From Kiritimatiellales bacterium (lineage in GTDB: Bacteria; Verrucomicrobiota; Kiritimatiellia; Kiritimatiellales; Pontiellaceae): DNA of 8,425 nt. A program made the translations under genes and the position numbers. The stretch is taken from the NCBI GenBank assembly GCA_021734595.1, contig JAIPIO010000175.1, positions 1-8,425 of the forward strand, written 5' to 3'. Numbering within the stretch: position 1 is the first letter of the stretch; every line of letters starts with the position of its first letter. Positions 1 to 6,068 of this stretch are shown here, in pieces. The notes beneath the pieces are model-generated. The model worked only from the letters and a program-made list of their open reading frames with translations. It was not told the origin of the DNA and did no database searches.

Positions 1-729
1 CATGTTGGCCATAACTTTGATGCGCGAAATCACGGAAGACTGGAACCGCTTGAGCTGCGGTGGCATCGGCGTTTCGTGCAGCACACCGTCCACGCGGTAG
101 CGGATGCGCAGATCCATTTCCATTGGCTCGATGTGGATATCGGTGGAGCGGTCTTTATAGGCCTCCCATATAATCTGGTTCACGAACTTGACCACCGAGG
201 CTTCCTGGTCCAGATCGCTTAGATCCTGCTTAAGAAGACTCTCATCCTCCAACTCGATACGGTCATCCTGCATCATCCGGTCGAGGGTTTCCGCGCCGAC
301 GCCGTAGAGTTTCTTGGCGGTGCCTGAGATGTCGTCGTCGGGGCTCAGCACCAGCTGGATGCGCGATCCCGAAGCTAGACGAAGTGCGTCCAACAGTCCC
401 GGCGTGAGCGGGTCGCTGGTGGCCACACACAGGGAGTTGTTTTCCATGGCAAAGGGTACCACGTTGTATTGGAAGACCGCTTTGGTAGGCAGTTTTTCAA
501 GAACATCCTTCTCTATTTCGATATCTTTGAGGCGGCGGTATGACAGTCCCATGACGCCGGCCAGTTTTTCAAGAAATACATCTTCGCGCTGGCCCCCCGT
601 CTCCAGCACCGCTTCCCTGAGCGAAAGTCCCTTTTCACGGATTCCCTGCAGTATTCCGGTGATCTGATCTTCCGAAAACAGGCCCGTCTTTTCGAGCAGT
701 TGATAGATTCTTGTATTCTTAGGTGACAT
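1..729 (-). CDS. GspE/PulE/PilB-family secretion ATPase, N-terminal part (runs off the left edge)
   Basis: Reading leftward from an ATG at 729, the first 243 codons are open to the window edge, and the last complete codon ends exactly at base 1. The product is the cytoplasmic hexameric ATPase that powers a type II secretion system or type IV pilus. Residues about 5-65 show the leucine-spaced MshEN-like pattern, including KTGLFSEDQI, often linked to c-di-GMP binding in this family. Residues about 65-150 fit the GspE N-terminal domain (NSLCVATSDPL). The ATPase module starts near residue 170 and shows STDIHIEP at 195-202, the family's usual (A/S)SDIHIEP, then RIRYRVDGVLHE and SRIKVMANM. The Walker A, Asp-box, Walker B and tetracysteine parts would lie beyond the edge. 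I see no good Shine-Dalgarno before the ATG; a TTG 12 codons upstream in frame has none either. GspE and PilB cannot be told apart from this part. Confidence 0.93.
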   Translation of the reverse strand, partial: MSPKNTRIYQLLEKTGLFSEDQITGILQGIREKGLSLREAVLETGGQREDVFLEKLAGVMGLSYRRLKDIEIEKDVLEKLPTKAVFQYNVVPFAMENNSLCVATSDPLTPGLLDALRLASGSRIQLVLSPDDDISGTAKKLYGVGAETLDRMMQDDRIELEDESLLKQDLSDLDQEASVVKFVNQIIWEAYKDRSTDIHIEPMEMDLRIRYRVDGVLHETPMPPQLKRFQSSVISRIKVMANM

Positions 730-870
730 AGTGGTTACAGTCTGCCATTCGCGCCTTGGAAATTGCAATAGATTAATCTGGCTGCATGTTGGCCTATCAA
801 ACGGATGGACTCTGTTTTTTATTGTTTTTCACAAGGCCTGTTGCGTATGTTTGCGCCTGCTTTTCCGACT
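730..870. other. Divergent intergenic gap upstream of the secretion ATPase gene
   Basis: No coding or RNA signal is convincing here. On the minus strand a weak promoter-like pair exists (TTGATA, then TAATCT 19 bp later, upstream of the ATPase start), but the spacing is poor and neither box is a strong match. The plus-strand open frame across this gap runs into the tRNA-like relic and has no ribosome site. Confidence 0.3.
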
Positions 871-973
871 CAGGTGGCGAAATCGGTATACGCAAGGGAC
901 TTTCAGCCTACGTCCGTCGGAACGGACTATGTGGCTGATCCGCCGTAATAAAGTGTAGGCGGGGAAATCCCTT
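871..973 (+). pseudogene. Decayed tRNA-Leu copy split at the anticodon loop
   Basis: Bases 871-902 repeat the D-arm and 5' anticodon strand of the intact tRNA-Leu at 1001 with about 29 of 32 aligned positions the same (one indel, two substitutions), ending in AAGGGACTT. The intact gene continues with AAAATCCCT. Here a 62-base insert (903-964) comes first, and then AAATCCCT appears at 965-972, so the 3' strand of the anticodon stem is restored (894-899 pairs with 968-973). The acceptor strand is not recognisable, and variable arm, T-arm and 3' acceptor are lost or badly decayed between 973 and 1000 (a T-loop-like TTTGAAT is the only hint). It cannot fold as a working tRNA as it stands. The simplest reading is a decayed tandem duplicate of the neighbouring gene; a relic of an intron-bearing tRNA-Leu is the more interesting alternative. 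Confidence 0.6.
906..960. other. Structured insert inside the tRNA-Leu relic
   Basis: GCCTAC (906-911) pairs perfectly with GTAGGC (955-960). Immediately inside lies a six-pair hairpin, GTCCGT/ACGGAC with a CGGA loop (912-927), followed by a weak three-pair GGC/GCC stem (933-935 with 942-944). The result is a small branched fold. It sits exactly where the tRNA similarity is interrupted. At about 60 nt it is far too short to be an intact group I intron. Confidence 0.5.
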
Positions 974-1000
974 AGAAATAATGGATTTGAATTTAAAGGT

Positions 1001-1084
1001 GCCCGGGTGGCGAAATGGTAGACGCAAGGGACTTAAAATCCCTCGACTTCGGTCATGCGGGTTCGATTCCCGCCCTGGGCACCA
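1001..1084 (+). tRNA. tRNA-Leu (anticodon UAA), CCA encoded
   Basis: A full cloverleaf can be drawn. The acceptor stem GCCCGGG (1001-1007) pairs with CCTGGGC (1074-1080) with one G-U. The anticodon stem is AGGGA/TCCCT (1027-1031 with 1039-1043), with loop CTTAAAA placing anticodon TAA at 1034-1036. A long variable arm GAC-TTCG-GTC (1045-1054) marks a class II tRNA. The T-arm is GCGGG/CCCGC with loop TTCGATT (1057-1073). The D-arm carries GGTAGACGC. The discriminator is A1081 and CCA is encoded at 1082-1084. It reads UUA (and UUG by wobble) codons. It stands alone between the secretion ATPase gene and a pseudogene. Confidence 0.97.
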
Positions 1085-1095
1085 CTTTTTAGAGT

Positions 1096-1163
1096 TTCCA
1101 CTGTCTGGAAGCCTTTTTCCAATCATTGGAAAAAGCAAAGCCTGAAGTTTCCAGCGTTTGGAA
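1096..1163. repeat. Cluster of three TTCCA-N5-TGGAA palindromes
   Basis: Three copies occur at 1096-1110 (centre CTGTC), 1117-1131 (ATCAT) and 1149-1163 (GCGTT). Start-to-start distances are 21 and 32 bp. The middle copy is the best palindrome: its symmetry extends to 11-bp arms around C1124 (1113-1135). The five-base arms are fixed while the centres vary. The cluster lies between the tRNA 3' end and the start of the pseudogene at 1246. No T-run follows the hairpins, so they are not classical terminators. Confidence 0.85.
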
Positions 1164-1205
1164 TTTCCCCCATGCTCGGTTTTCCCGAAAGCGAAGCGAT
1201 AGATA

Positions 1206-1224
1206 ATTTTGCTGCGAGCAAAAT
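1206..1224. repeat. Inverted repeat ATTTTGCT-GCG-AGCAAAAT
   Basis: A perfect eight-base inverted repeat with a three-base centre lies 21 bp before the ATG of the pseudogene and just ahead of its AAAGGGAG ribosome site. Position and symmetry suit an operator or a leader hairpin; it is too A/T-rich and lacks the T-run needed for a terminator. Function is not known. Confidence 0.45.
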
Positions 1225-1245
1225 AACGACCAAAGGGAGTGGTTC

Positions 1246-1773
1246 ATGATTGGAGACATTATGCGAAACATCGTTTTATGTTTCATTGTGATTTTACTGG
1301 CGTGTGCTATCAGGGTTGAAGGCGCGGAAGTCGCACCTGTTCTGGTTTCGGGCGTCTATCCACATCTGACGATGTGGAATAACTAAGGGGAGTGCGGCAC
1401 CGGCGCGGTCGTTCCGTGGGCGGGAAAACTTTGGGCGATCACCTACGCTCCGCACAAACCCAACGGTTCTTCCGACAAGCTTTACGAAATCACCCCTGAT
1501 CTGAAACGAACCATCCACCCTGAGAGCATTGGCGGCACGCCCGCCAACCGCATGATCCACAAAGAATCCAACCAGCTCTTTATCGGGCCGTATGCCATTG
1601 ACGGCGAAGGCAACATTCGAGTCATTCCGGTTGCCGACATGCCGGGACGCCATACCGGCAATGCGCGGCACCTGACCGATCCCGCCGGGAAAATCTACTA
1701 CGCCACGATGGAGGAAGATTTCTACGAGGTGGACGTCGACACCACCGCAACAGTCTGGTTTAAATACGAATAA
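1246..1773 (+). pseudogene. Secreted protein pseudogene: early TAA and missing C-terminal part
   Basis: AAAGGGAG (1232-1238) sits seven bases before the ATG. The frame starts with a signal peptide (a second start, MRNIVLCFIVILLACA, is at 1261), then runs SGVYPHLTMWNN and hits TAA at 1384-1386. The same frame continues cleanly for 128 further codons (GECGTGAVVPWAGKLWAI, SIGGTPANRMIHKESNQLF, PGRHTGNARHLTDP, IYYATMEEDFYEVDVDT) to the TAA at 1771. From memory this resembles conserved hypothetical proteins of several hundred residues found near sugar-degradation genes in Planctomycetes and Bacteroidota, in which GEC is preceded by Glu or similar. One G-to-T change (GAA to TAA) would explain the stop. 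The frame ends about 174 codons in, next to a repeat element, so the C-terminal portion also seems lost. The conserved downstream coding sense argues for recent inactivation. A sequencing error at 1384 would not explain the short end. Confidence 0.75.
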
Positions 1774-1780
1774 AAAGAGG

Positions 1781-1852
1781 AACCACGAAATACACCAAAT
1801 ACACAAAACAAATTCCGTGGTCAGACTTTCATGTGGCTCGTGTATTTCGGTT
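1781..1852. repeat. Inverted-repeat element (AACCACGAAATACAC ... GTGTATTTCGGTT)
   Basis: The left arm at 1781-1795 and right arm at 1840-1852 are complementary apart from a two-base gap. AAATACAC is repeated in tandem at 1788-1795 and 1797-1804 (period 9). A shorter alternative stem joins CCACGAAA (1783-1790) to TTCCGTGG (1813-1820) with one mismatch. The composition matches widespread intergenic repeats of the ACGAAATACACGAAA type that I recall from many bacterial genomes. It lies eight bases after the pseudogene stop and ends eight bases before the EF-hand start. Confidence 0.6.
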
Positions 1853-1860
1853 AAGAAATT

Positions 1861-2394
1861 GTGAATAAAAAGACATGCATATGTGCTGTTGCGTTGCTTA
1901 CAGCTTTGATTGTTAGGGCAGAACAGCCAAACATCGCGCTGTGTGCCGGATCCAACACCACGGTAGTCGTAGCGTGTGCCATGAAGATCGTGGACAGGGA
2001 TAGGGATGGTAAGCTCACCCTCGAAGAGTTCAAGCCGCTCGACGTGCAGGCGAAGCACCATGGCGAGGAGCATTTTAAGCGGGGCGATGCCAACCAGGAC
2101 GGTTTTCTGGACAAAGAAGAGCTCGCCGTGGAGCTGGCCCAGAAGCAGACCTGGTTCATGATTCTATGCGAAGGCGTCGAGCCGTGTTTCGCCCGGCTCG
2201 ATGCCGACCGCAACGGCAAGCTTGACGCGAAGGAGTATCGCAAGGTGTCCCGCATGGGCGGCCACTCCGAACAGCACTTCCGCAGCGCCGACACCGATAA
2301 GGACGGCTTCCTGAATCTTAAAGAGTTTGCCGCGCACGCCGAGGCGAAGCTCGACTCCGCCGCCAGTCCCAAAAAGCGGAAGAAACAGCAATAG
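1861..2394 (+). CDS. Secreted four-EF-hand calcium-binding protein
   Basis: The 177-residue frame starts with GTG. A Sec signal peptide is visible (MNKK, a hydrophobic stretch, likely cut after VRA at residue 20). Four canonical 12-residue EF-hand loops follow: DRDRDGKLTLEE (45-56), DANQDGFLDKEE (76-87), DADRNGKLDAKE (114-125) and DTDKDGFLNLKE (144-155). All keep the D-x-D/N-x-D/N-G core and the final Glu, so all four should bind calcium. They form two pairs, as in calmodulin-like and calerythrin-like proteins. The tail is basic (SPKKRKKQQ). Six cysteines (6, 8, 28, 39, 103, 109) are more than usual for an EF-hand protein; two lie in the signal peptide. No strong ribosome site precedes the GTG, which begins eight bases after a repeat; the next in-frame ATG (residue 41) would remove the signal peptide. 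Role unknown; secreted EF-hand proteins are common near sulfatases in PVC bacteria. Confidence 0.85.
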   Translation: MNKKTCICAVALLTALIVRAEQPNIALCAGSNTTVVVACAMKIVDRDRDGKLTLEEFKPLDVQAKHHGEEHFKRGDANQDGFLDKEELAVELAQKQTWFMILCEGVEPCFARLDADRNGKLDAKEYRKVSRMGGHSEQHFRSADTDKDGFLNLKEFAAHAEAKLDSAASPKKRKKQQ

Positions 2395-2401
2395 CCGCAT
2401 G

Positions 2402-2447
2402 TTCCAGTGGCTGGAAAATATCGGGAAAAAAGTTCCAACCATTGGAA
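2402..2447. repeat. Pair of TTCCA-N5-TGGAA palindromes
   Basis: Copies are at 2402-2416 (centre GTGGC) and 2433-2447 (centre ACCAT), with starts 31 bp apart. They lie in the 110-bp gap between the EF-hand stop and the propeller gene, about 60-100 bp before its start, where an upstream regulatory site would be expected. Confidence 0.85.
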
Positions 2448-2493
2448 ACAGGTCTTAAAGTGCCGATTCTAAATCCTTGAACCAATTAATAGT

Positions 2494-2499
2494 GAGGAG
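2494..2499 (+). promoter_or_regulatory. Ribosome binding site GAGGAG that sets the propeller start
   Basis: GAGGAG ends at 2499, five bases before ATG 2505 and eight before ATG 2508. It overlaps the upstream in-frame GTG at 2499, which therefore cannot be the start. ATG 2505 or 2508 is right; they differ by one Met. Confidence 0.75.
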
Positions 2500-2504
2500 T
2501 GGGA

Positions 2505-5500
2505 ATGATGAGGAAATGTTTTTGTCTATTGGCTGTGGCTTTGATGTTGGGTTCTGCGGCGTTTGCCAATATGGGCGATGCCCTTAAGGCCGCCGGGTTC
2601 CAGGGCGGGTTGATTGTCCGGATGGACTGCAGCGGTGCCGGTGAGCTGGCAGCGCTCGCCGATGGGCCGAGCTGTCTGGTGCATGGATTGGTCAAGGATG
2701 CTTCCAAAATCCAATCGATCCGGCAGCCGCTGGTCAAACAGGGCCTTGGCGGCATTGCAACGGTTGCGCAACAGGATGGCACAACGCTTCCCTATGTCGA
2801 CCGCTCCGTCAACCTGGTCATTGCCGACTCGTTGACGGGAGTTTCCAAAACCGAGATTCAACGCGTCCTCGCTCCCTACGGCAAGGTGGTTGTAAAGAAC
2901 GGGGATGCTTGGTCGCTGGTCGCCACGGCGCCCTGGCCGAAGACCATCGATTCGTGGACCCATTACATGCATGCGCCCGACAACAACGCCGTTGCCATGG
3001 ACGAGGAAATCGACATGCCGAAACACATGCAATGGATCGGCGGTCCGCGCTGGTCGCGCCACCACGACCATCTGGCCAGCGTCAACGCCATGGTCACCGA
3101 GAAGGGCAGGCTGTTCTACATCATCGACGAAGGTTCCGTATCCTCGATTCTCATGCCGCCGGATTGGAAGCTGGTTTGCCGCGACGCCTTCAACGGCGTT
3201 AAGCTGTGGGATCGTCCCATCGAGCGCTGGTGGCCCCACCTCTTTCCACTGAAAGCCGGGCCGGCCAATCTGCCGCGCCGTCTGGTTGCTGTTGGTGACG
3301 AGGTCTATGCGCCACAGACCGTTTTCAAGGAGGTCGCTGCCTACAATGCCGCCACTGGCGATATGCTGCGAACCTACGAAGGCTCCGGCGGAGCCGAGGA
3401 AATTCTGGTGGTGGGCGATATCATATTGGTGCTCACCAATCCAACCCAGCCGGGCGCCGATCCCAAGGTCGGTTCGTTCGGCCCCGAGGCCGAGAAAAAC
3501 ACCAAGATTCATGCGGGCAACCGCCCCTCCAAATCGCCGACCACCGACCATTTCTGGGTGCACATCAAATCCAAGCTGTGGCTCGAAAGCGATCGGACCA
3601 TCCATGCCTACAACGTGAAGTCAGGCAAAAAACTGTGGGAGTACAAAAGTAAAGTGGCTCCGCTGACGCTGGGTTCCGATGGCAGTAAAATCTATTTTCA
3701 CGACAGCGACACCATCGTGGCGGTCGATCTCAAGAGCGGCAGAAAAGTGTTTGCCACCGGGCCGGTACCGATCACCAAGGAATTCATGATGTCCTTCTTC
3801 GGAGCCACCCTGGTCATCCACGACGGCGTCGTCCTTTTCGCCGGTGGCGAAAAACTGCACCAAGCCTGGGCCGGCTGGGGGTTGGGCGAAAAGCAGGGTC
3901 AGGACACCATGCACGCCTTTGATGCCAAGACCGGCAAGAAGCTGTGGAGTGCCCCCCATCCCTATGGTGGCTACCAGTCGCCGGAGGATCTCTTCGTGGT
4001 ACAGGGATTGGTATGGGTGGCCGATACGGCCAACGGCAAACATGAAGGTTCATGGAAAGGGCATAATCTACGGACCGGCAAAATCGAGAAGGAGATCCCG
4101 CCCACGGTGAAAACAAAATGGTTTCACCACCGGTGCTACCGCGCCAAGGCGACCGACCGGTTCATTCTTCCCAGCCGCAACGGCATTGAATTCATCGATC
4201 TGGAAAACAAGGAATGGAAGATCAACCACTGGGTTCGCTCCGCCTGCCTTTACGGCATCATGCCCGCCAACGGCTTCATCTACAACGCCCCGCACAACTG
4301 CGCCTGCCATCCGATGGCCAAGCTTTATGGCTTTAACGCCCTCGCGCCCGAAACGCCGAGCCGGGCGATGCTGACCAATCCGAAGCACCCGTTGGAAAAA
4401 GGTCCGGCATATGGCAAGGTTTCGGCTGTTCCCGTCAAGCCCTCCGACTGGCCGGTCTTCCGCGGCCAAAACAACCGCGCGGGTTCCGCCGCCCAGACCA
4501 TCGCGCCTAAACTGGAGCGCGAATGGAAGATCAAGCTCAAGGGCAAGATCTCCCAGCCGGTAGTGCAGGGCGACCTGATGGTCGTTGCCGCCGTAACCGA
4601 AAACACCGTTCATGCCCTGTCGGCCTCCACCGGCAAGGAAAAGTGGCGTTATGTTGCCGGTGGCCGCGTCGACAGCGTGCCGACCCTGGCGGAAGGCTAC
4701 TGTGTATTCGGTTCCGCTGACGGATTTGTTACCTGCCTGCGAGCTTCGGATGGCACGCTGGCGTGGCGTTTCCGCGCCGCGCCTATTGACCGCCGCATGT
4801 TCTCGTTCGGCCAGCTCGAATCCGTTTGGCGCGTCTATGGCACGGTACTGGTCAACAACGGTGAAGTCATCTTCACCGCCGGACGTTCCATGTACCTCGA
4901 AGGGGGCGCGCTGTTCTTCCGGGTAGACCTCAAGACCGGCAAATTGAACCACAAGAAACTCATGACTATGATGGACGGCGACAAGGAGCTGCAGGAGGGG
5001 GGAGGCCTAGACACGCCGCCGGCACTCACCGACGTCATGAGCATGCACAACGACAAGCTCTATATCCGGCAGCTGTGCGTAGACAACGACGGCAACCGCA
5101 CCAAGGGCGACTCGCATCTCTTCGCCCCGTATGGCTTCACCGACGACGAATGGTTCCACCGCGCCTACTGGACCTACGGCGATCTCTACAGCGGCGGTCA
5201 TGGCGGCTATCCCAAGGGACATTCCGTCAGTCCCTCGGGCCGGATGGTGGTCTTCGACGACCAGAACGTCTACGCCTATGGACGCGAACGCCAGTACCTC
5301 CATTGGACCACCGAGATGGAATACTACCTCTTCTCCGCCACCCGGCAGGACAAATGGACGGCACCGGTCGCGTCCGCCAAGCAGCCGGAACCCGAGCAGG
5401 GCAAAAAGAAGAAGAAAAAGAAAGGCAAGTCCAACGCCGGGAAATACAGCGTTGAGAAGGAAACCAAATGGAGCACCAAGATCCCCGTGGCGGTTCGCGC

Positions 5501-5798
5501 CATGCTGAAAGCCGGCGATGTCCTGTACTGTGCCGGGCCTCCCGATGTGATGGACGAAGATGTCGTCTTCCAAGAACTCCATATGCCCCACAGTGATCCC
5601 CTCGTCGCGGAACAGAATGCCTCCTACAAGGGAGAGCTTGGATCGATCATCTATGCGGTCGACGCCAAGACCGGCAAGAAGCTGCTGTCCATGGAAATCG
5701 ATGAAGTCCCCGCATTCGACGGGCTCATCACCGCCAACGGGAAAATCTACATGAGCACCACCGAAGGCGAGCTGATCTGTTTCAAGCCTGTGAAGTAG
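2505..5798 (+). CDS. Secreted PQQ-like beta-propeller protein with N-terminal methyltransferase-like domain
   Basis: The product is 1097 residues. A Sec signal peptide ends at AFA/N near residue 21. Residues about 34-131 look like a class I methyltransferase fold: GLIVRMDCSGAGELAALA (motif I-like), LVHGLVKDASKI, LPYVDRSVNLVIADS (motif IV-like) and EIQRVLAPYGKVVV. The rest is PQQ-like propeller blades of the type HAYNVKSGKKLWEY (near 366), HAFDAKTGKKLWS (near 470), HALSASTGKEKWRY (near 703), TCLRASDGTLAWRF (near 743) and YAVDAKTGKKLL (near 1050). A second propeller block opens with DWPVFRGQNNRAGS near 648. A seven-lysine tract (about 966-972) forms a linker before the last blades. I see no catalytic signature of quinoprotein dehydrogenases, so PQQ binding is doubtful; such propellers often serve binding or assembly. 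The gene stands alone, with phased palindromes on both sides. GC-rich third positions and the unbroken length make it secure. Confidence 0.92.
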   Translation: MMRKCFCLLAVALMLGSAAFANMGDALKAAGFQGGLIVRMDCSGAGELAALADGPSCLVHGLVKDASKIQSIRQPLVKQGLGGIATVAQQDGTTLPYVDRSVNLVIADSLTGVSKTEIQRVLAPYGKVVVKNGDAWSLVATAPWPKTIDSWTHYMHAPDNNAVAMDEEIDMPKHMQWIGGPRWSRHHDHLASVNAMVTEKGRLFYIIDEGSVSSILMPPDWKLVCRDAFNGVKLWDRPIERWWPHLFPLKAGPANLPRRLVAVGDEVYAPQTVFKEVAAYNAATGDMLRTYEGSGGAEEILVVGDIILVLTNPTQPGADPKVGSFGPEAEKNTKIHAGNRPSKSPTTDHFWVHIKSKLWLESDRTIHAYNVKSGKKLWEYKSKVAPLTLGSDGSKIYFHDSDTIVAVDLKSGRKVFATGPVPITKEFMMSFFGATLVIHDGVVLFAGGEKLHQAWAGWGLGEKQGQDTMHAFDAKTGKKLWSAPHPYGGYQSPEDLFVVQGLVWVADTANGKHEGSWKGHNLRTGKIEKEIPPTVKTKWFHHRCYRAKATDRFILPSRNGIEFIDLENKEWKINHWVRSACLYGIMPANGFIYNAPHNCACHPMAKLYGFNALAPETPSRAMLTNPKHPLEKGPAYGKVSAVPVKPSDWPVFRGQNNRAGSAAQTIAPKLEREWKIKLKGKISQPVVQGDLMVVAAVTENTVHALSASTGKEKWRYVAGGRVDSVPTLAEGYCVFGSADGFVTCLRASDGTLAWRFRAAPIDRRMFSFGQLESVWRVYGTVLVNNGEVIFTAGRSMYLEGGALFFRVDLKTGKLNHKKLMTMMDGDKELQEGGGLDTPPALTDVMSMHNDKLYIRQLCVDNDGNRTKGDSHLFAPYGFTDDEWFHRAYWTYGDLYSGGHGGYPKGHSVSPSGRMVVFDDQNVYAYGRERQYLHWTTEMEYYLFSATRQDKWTAPVASAKQPEPEQGKKKKKKKGKSNAGKYSVEKETKWSTKIPVAVRAMLKAGDVLYCAGPPDVMDEDVVFQELHMPHSDPLVAEQNASYKGELGSIIYAVDAKTGKKLLSMEIDEVPAFDGLITANGKIYMSTTEGELICFKPVK

Positions 5799-5818
5799 GA
5801 TGAGGCTCCGCCTCGTCC
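5798..5818 (+). terminator. Hairpin after the propeller gene, possible terminator
   Basis: GGATGAGGC (5798-5806) pairs with GCCTCGTCC (5810-5818) around a TCC loop: nine pairs with one G-U. It begins on the last base of the stop codon, a typical terminator position. No T-run follows, so intrinsic termination is uncertain; an RNA 3'-end stabiliser or a dispersed palindrome is possible. Confidence 0.45.
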
Positions 5819-5908
5819 TCCGCTGGTCGGAGTTGGAACTTTTCCAACCATTGGAAACAATCTTCCAATGACCGGAGAACCGTGCGCGAAAACTTCCAAT
5901 CATTGGAA
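5818..5908. repeat. Cluster of four phased palindromes, two canonical and two variant
   Basis: Elements are at 5818-5832 (CTCCG-CTGGT-CGGAG, a variant with both arms changed symmetrically), 5842-5856 (TTCCA-ACCAT-TGGAA), 5863-5877 (TTCCA-ATGAC-CGGAG, one arm of each type) and 5894-5908 (TTCCA-ATCAT-TGGAA). Starts are 24, 21 and 31 bp apart. The cluster precedes the kdu relics and the sulfatase operon. Confidence 0.8.
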
Positions 5909-5941
5909 GAAAACATAATGAATAATTTGGCGCGGCGGTGT

Positions 5942-6061
5942 AAAATCCCGAGCTCTGGAAGAAGTAGGTTGGACTTGGAGGTGCAGTACACGGCGGGGTA
6001 GAACGAATGCGGGCGTTTCGACGACATCATGGACCACGTTGCCGTGAAGGATTTGAAATAG
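5942..6061 (+). pseudogene. kduI: C-terminal remnant of kduI (5-keto-4-deoxyuronate isomerase)
   Basis: In one frame, 6017-6058 encodes FDDIMDHVAVKDLK followed by TAG (6059-6061). The conserved C-terminus of KduI, as I recall it from E. coli, is FDDMDHVAVKDLR, so the match is near perfect apart from one inserted Ile. Just upstream, G-stop-NE (5996-6007) lies where KduI has GEN(Q), consistent with GAG to TAG. Further upstream the frame reads KIPSSG and QYTAG, faint echoes of the family's SPSWSIHSG and AYTF regions, with residues missing. Nothing of the remaining roughly 230 residues is present. KduI isomerises 5-keto-4-deoxyuronate to 2,5-diketo-3-deoxygluconate in the pathway for unsaturated uronates released by polysaccharide lyases. 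The left boundary is approximate; only the last 15 codons are certain. Confidence 0.72.
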
Positions 6062-6068
6062 GGGGGAG

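Noticed and set aside
314..667. Plus-strand frame of 117 residues over the secretion ATPase gene
   Set aside because: The minus strand encodes recognisable GspE-family sequence without stops through the whole interval.
1001..1084. tRNA-Leu as the attachment site of an integrative element
   Set aside because: The duplicate keeps the 5' half, whereas integration usually duplicates the 3' half, and no integrase is in the window.
1096..1163. CRISPR-like array
   Set aside because: The units are short palindromes with 6-17 bp gaps, irregular spacing and no long identical repeat or cas gene.
908..1249. Short open frames over the tRNA-Leu and its flank, on both strands
   Set aside because: They overlap a complete cloverleaf and palindromic repeats, so they are not coding.
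1384..1386. Programmed stop-codon readthrough or recoding in the secreted protein gene
   Set aside because: TAA is not the selenocysteine or pyrrolysine codon, no specific hairpin follows, and the C-terminus is also missing, so gene decay explains it better.
1294..2438. Minus-strand frames across the pseudogene and EF-hand gene
   Set aside because: The plus strand carries conserved motifs (four EF-hand loops; GGTPANRMIH). The antisense products show no recognisable feature.
2499..2504. GTG 2499 as start of the propeller protein
   Set aside because: It lies within the GAGGAG ribosome site itself; ATG 2505/2508 follow at normal distance.
2526..5903. Long minus-strand open frames under the propeller gene (2526-3605, 4068-4952, 5007-5903)
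   Set aside because: They are antisense shadows of a GC-rich coding strand. No domains, ribosome sites or signal peptides are seen, whereas the plus strand encodes an unbroken 1097-residue protein with clear repeats.
5940..6030. Minus-strand frame with YCTSK, resembling a short-chain dehydrogenase YxxxK site
   Set aside because: It is isolated, on the opposite strand to the kdu relics, and lacks surrounding family motifs; judged chance.
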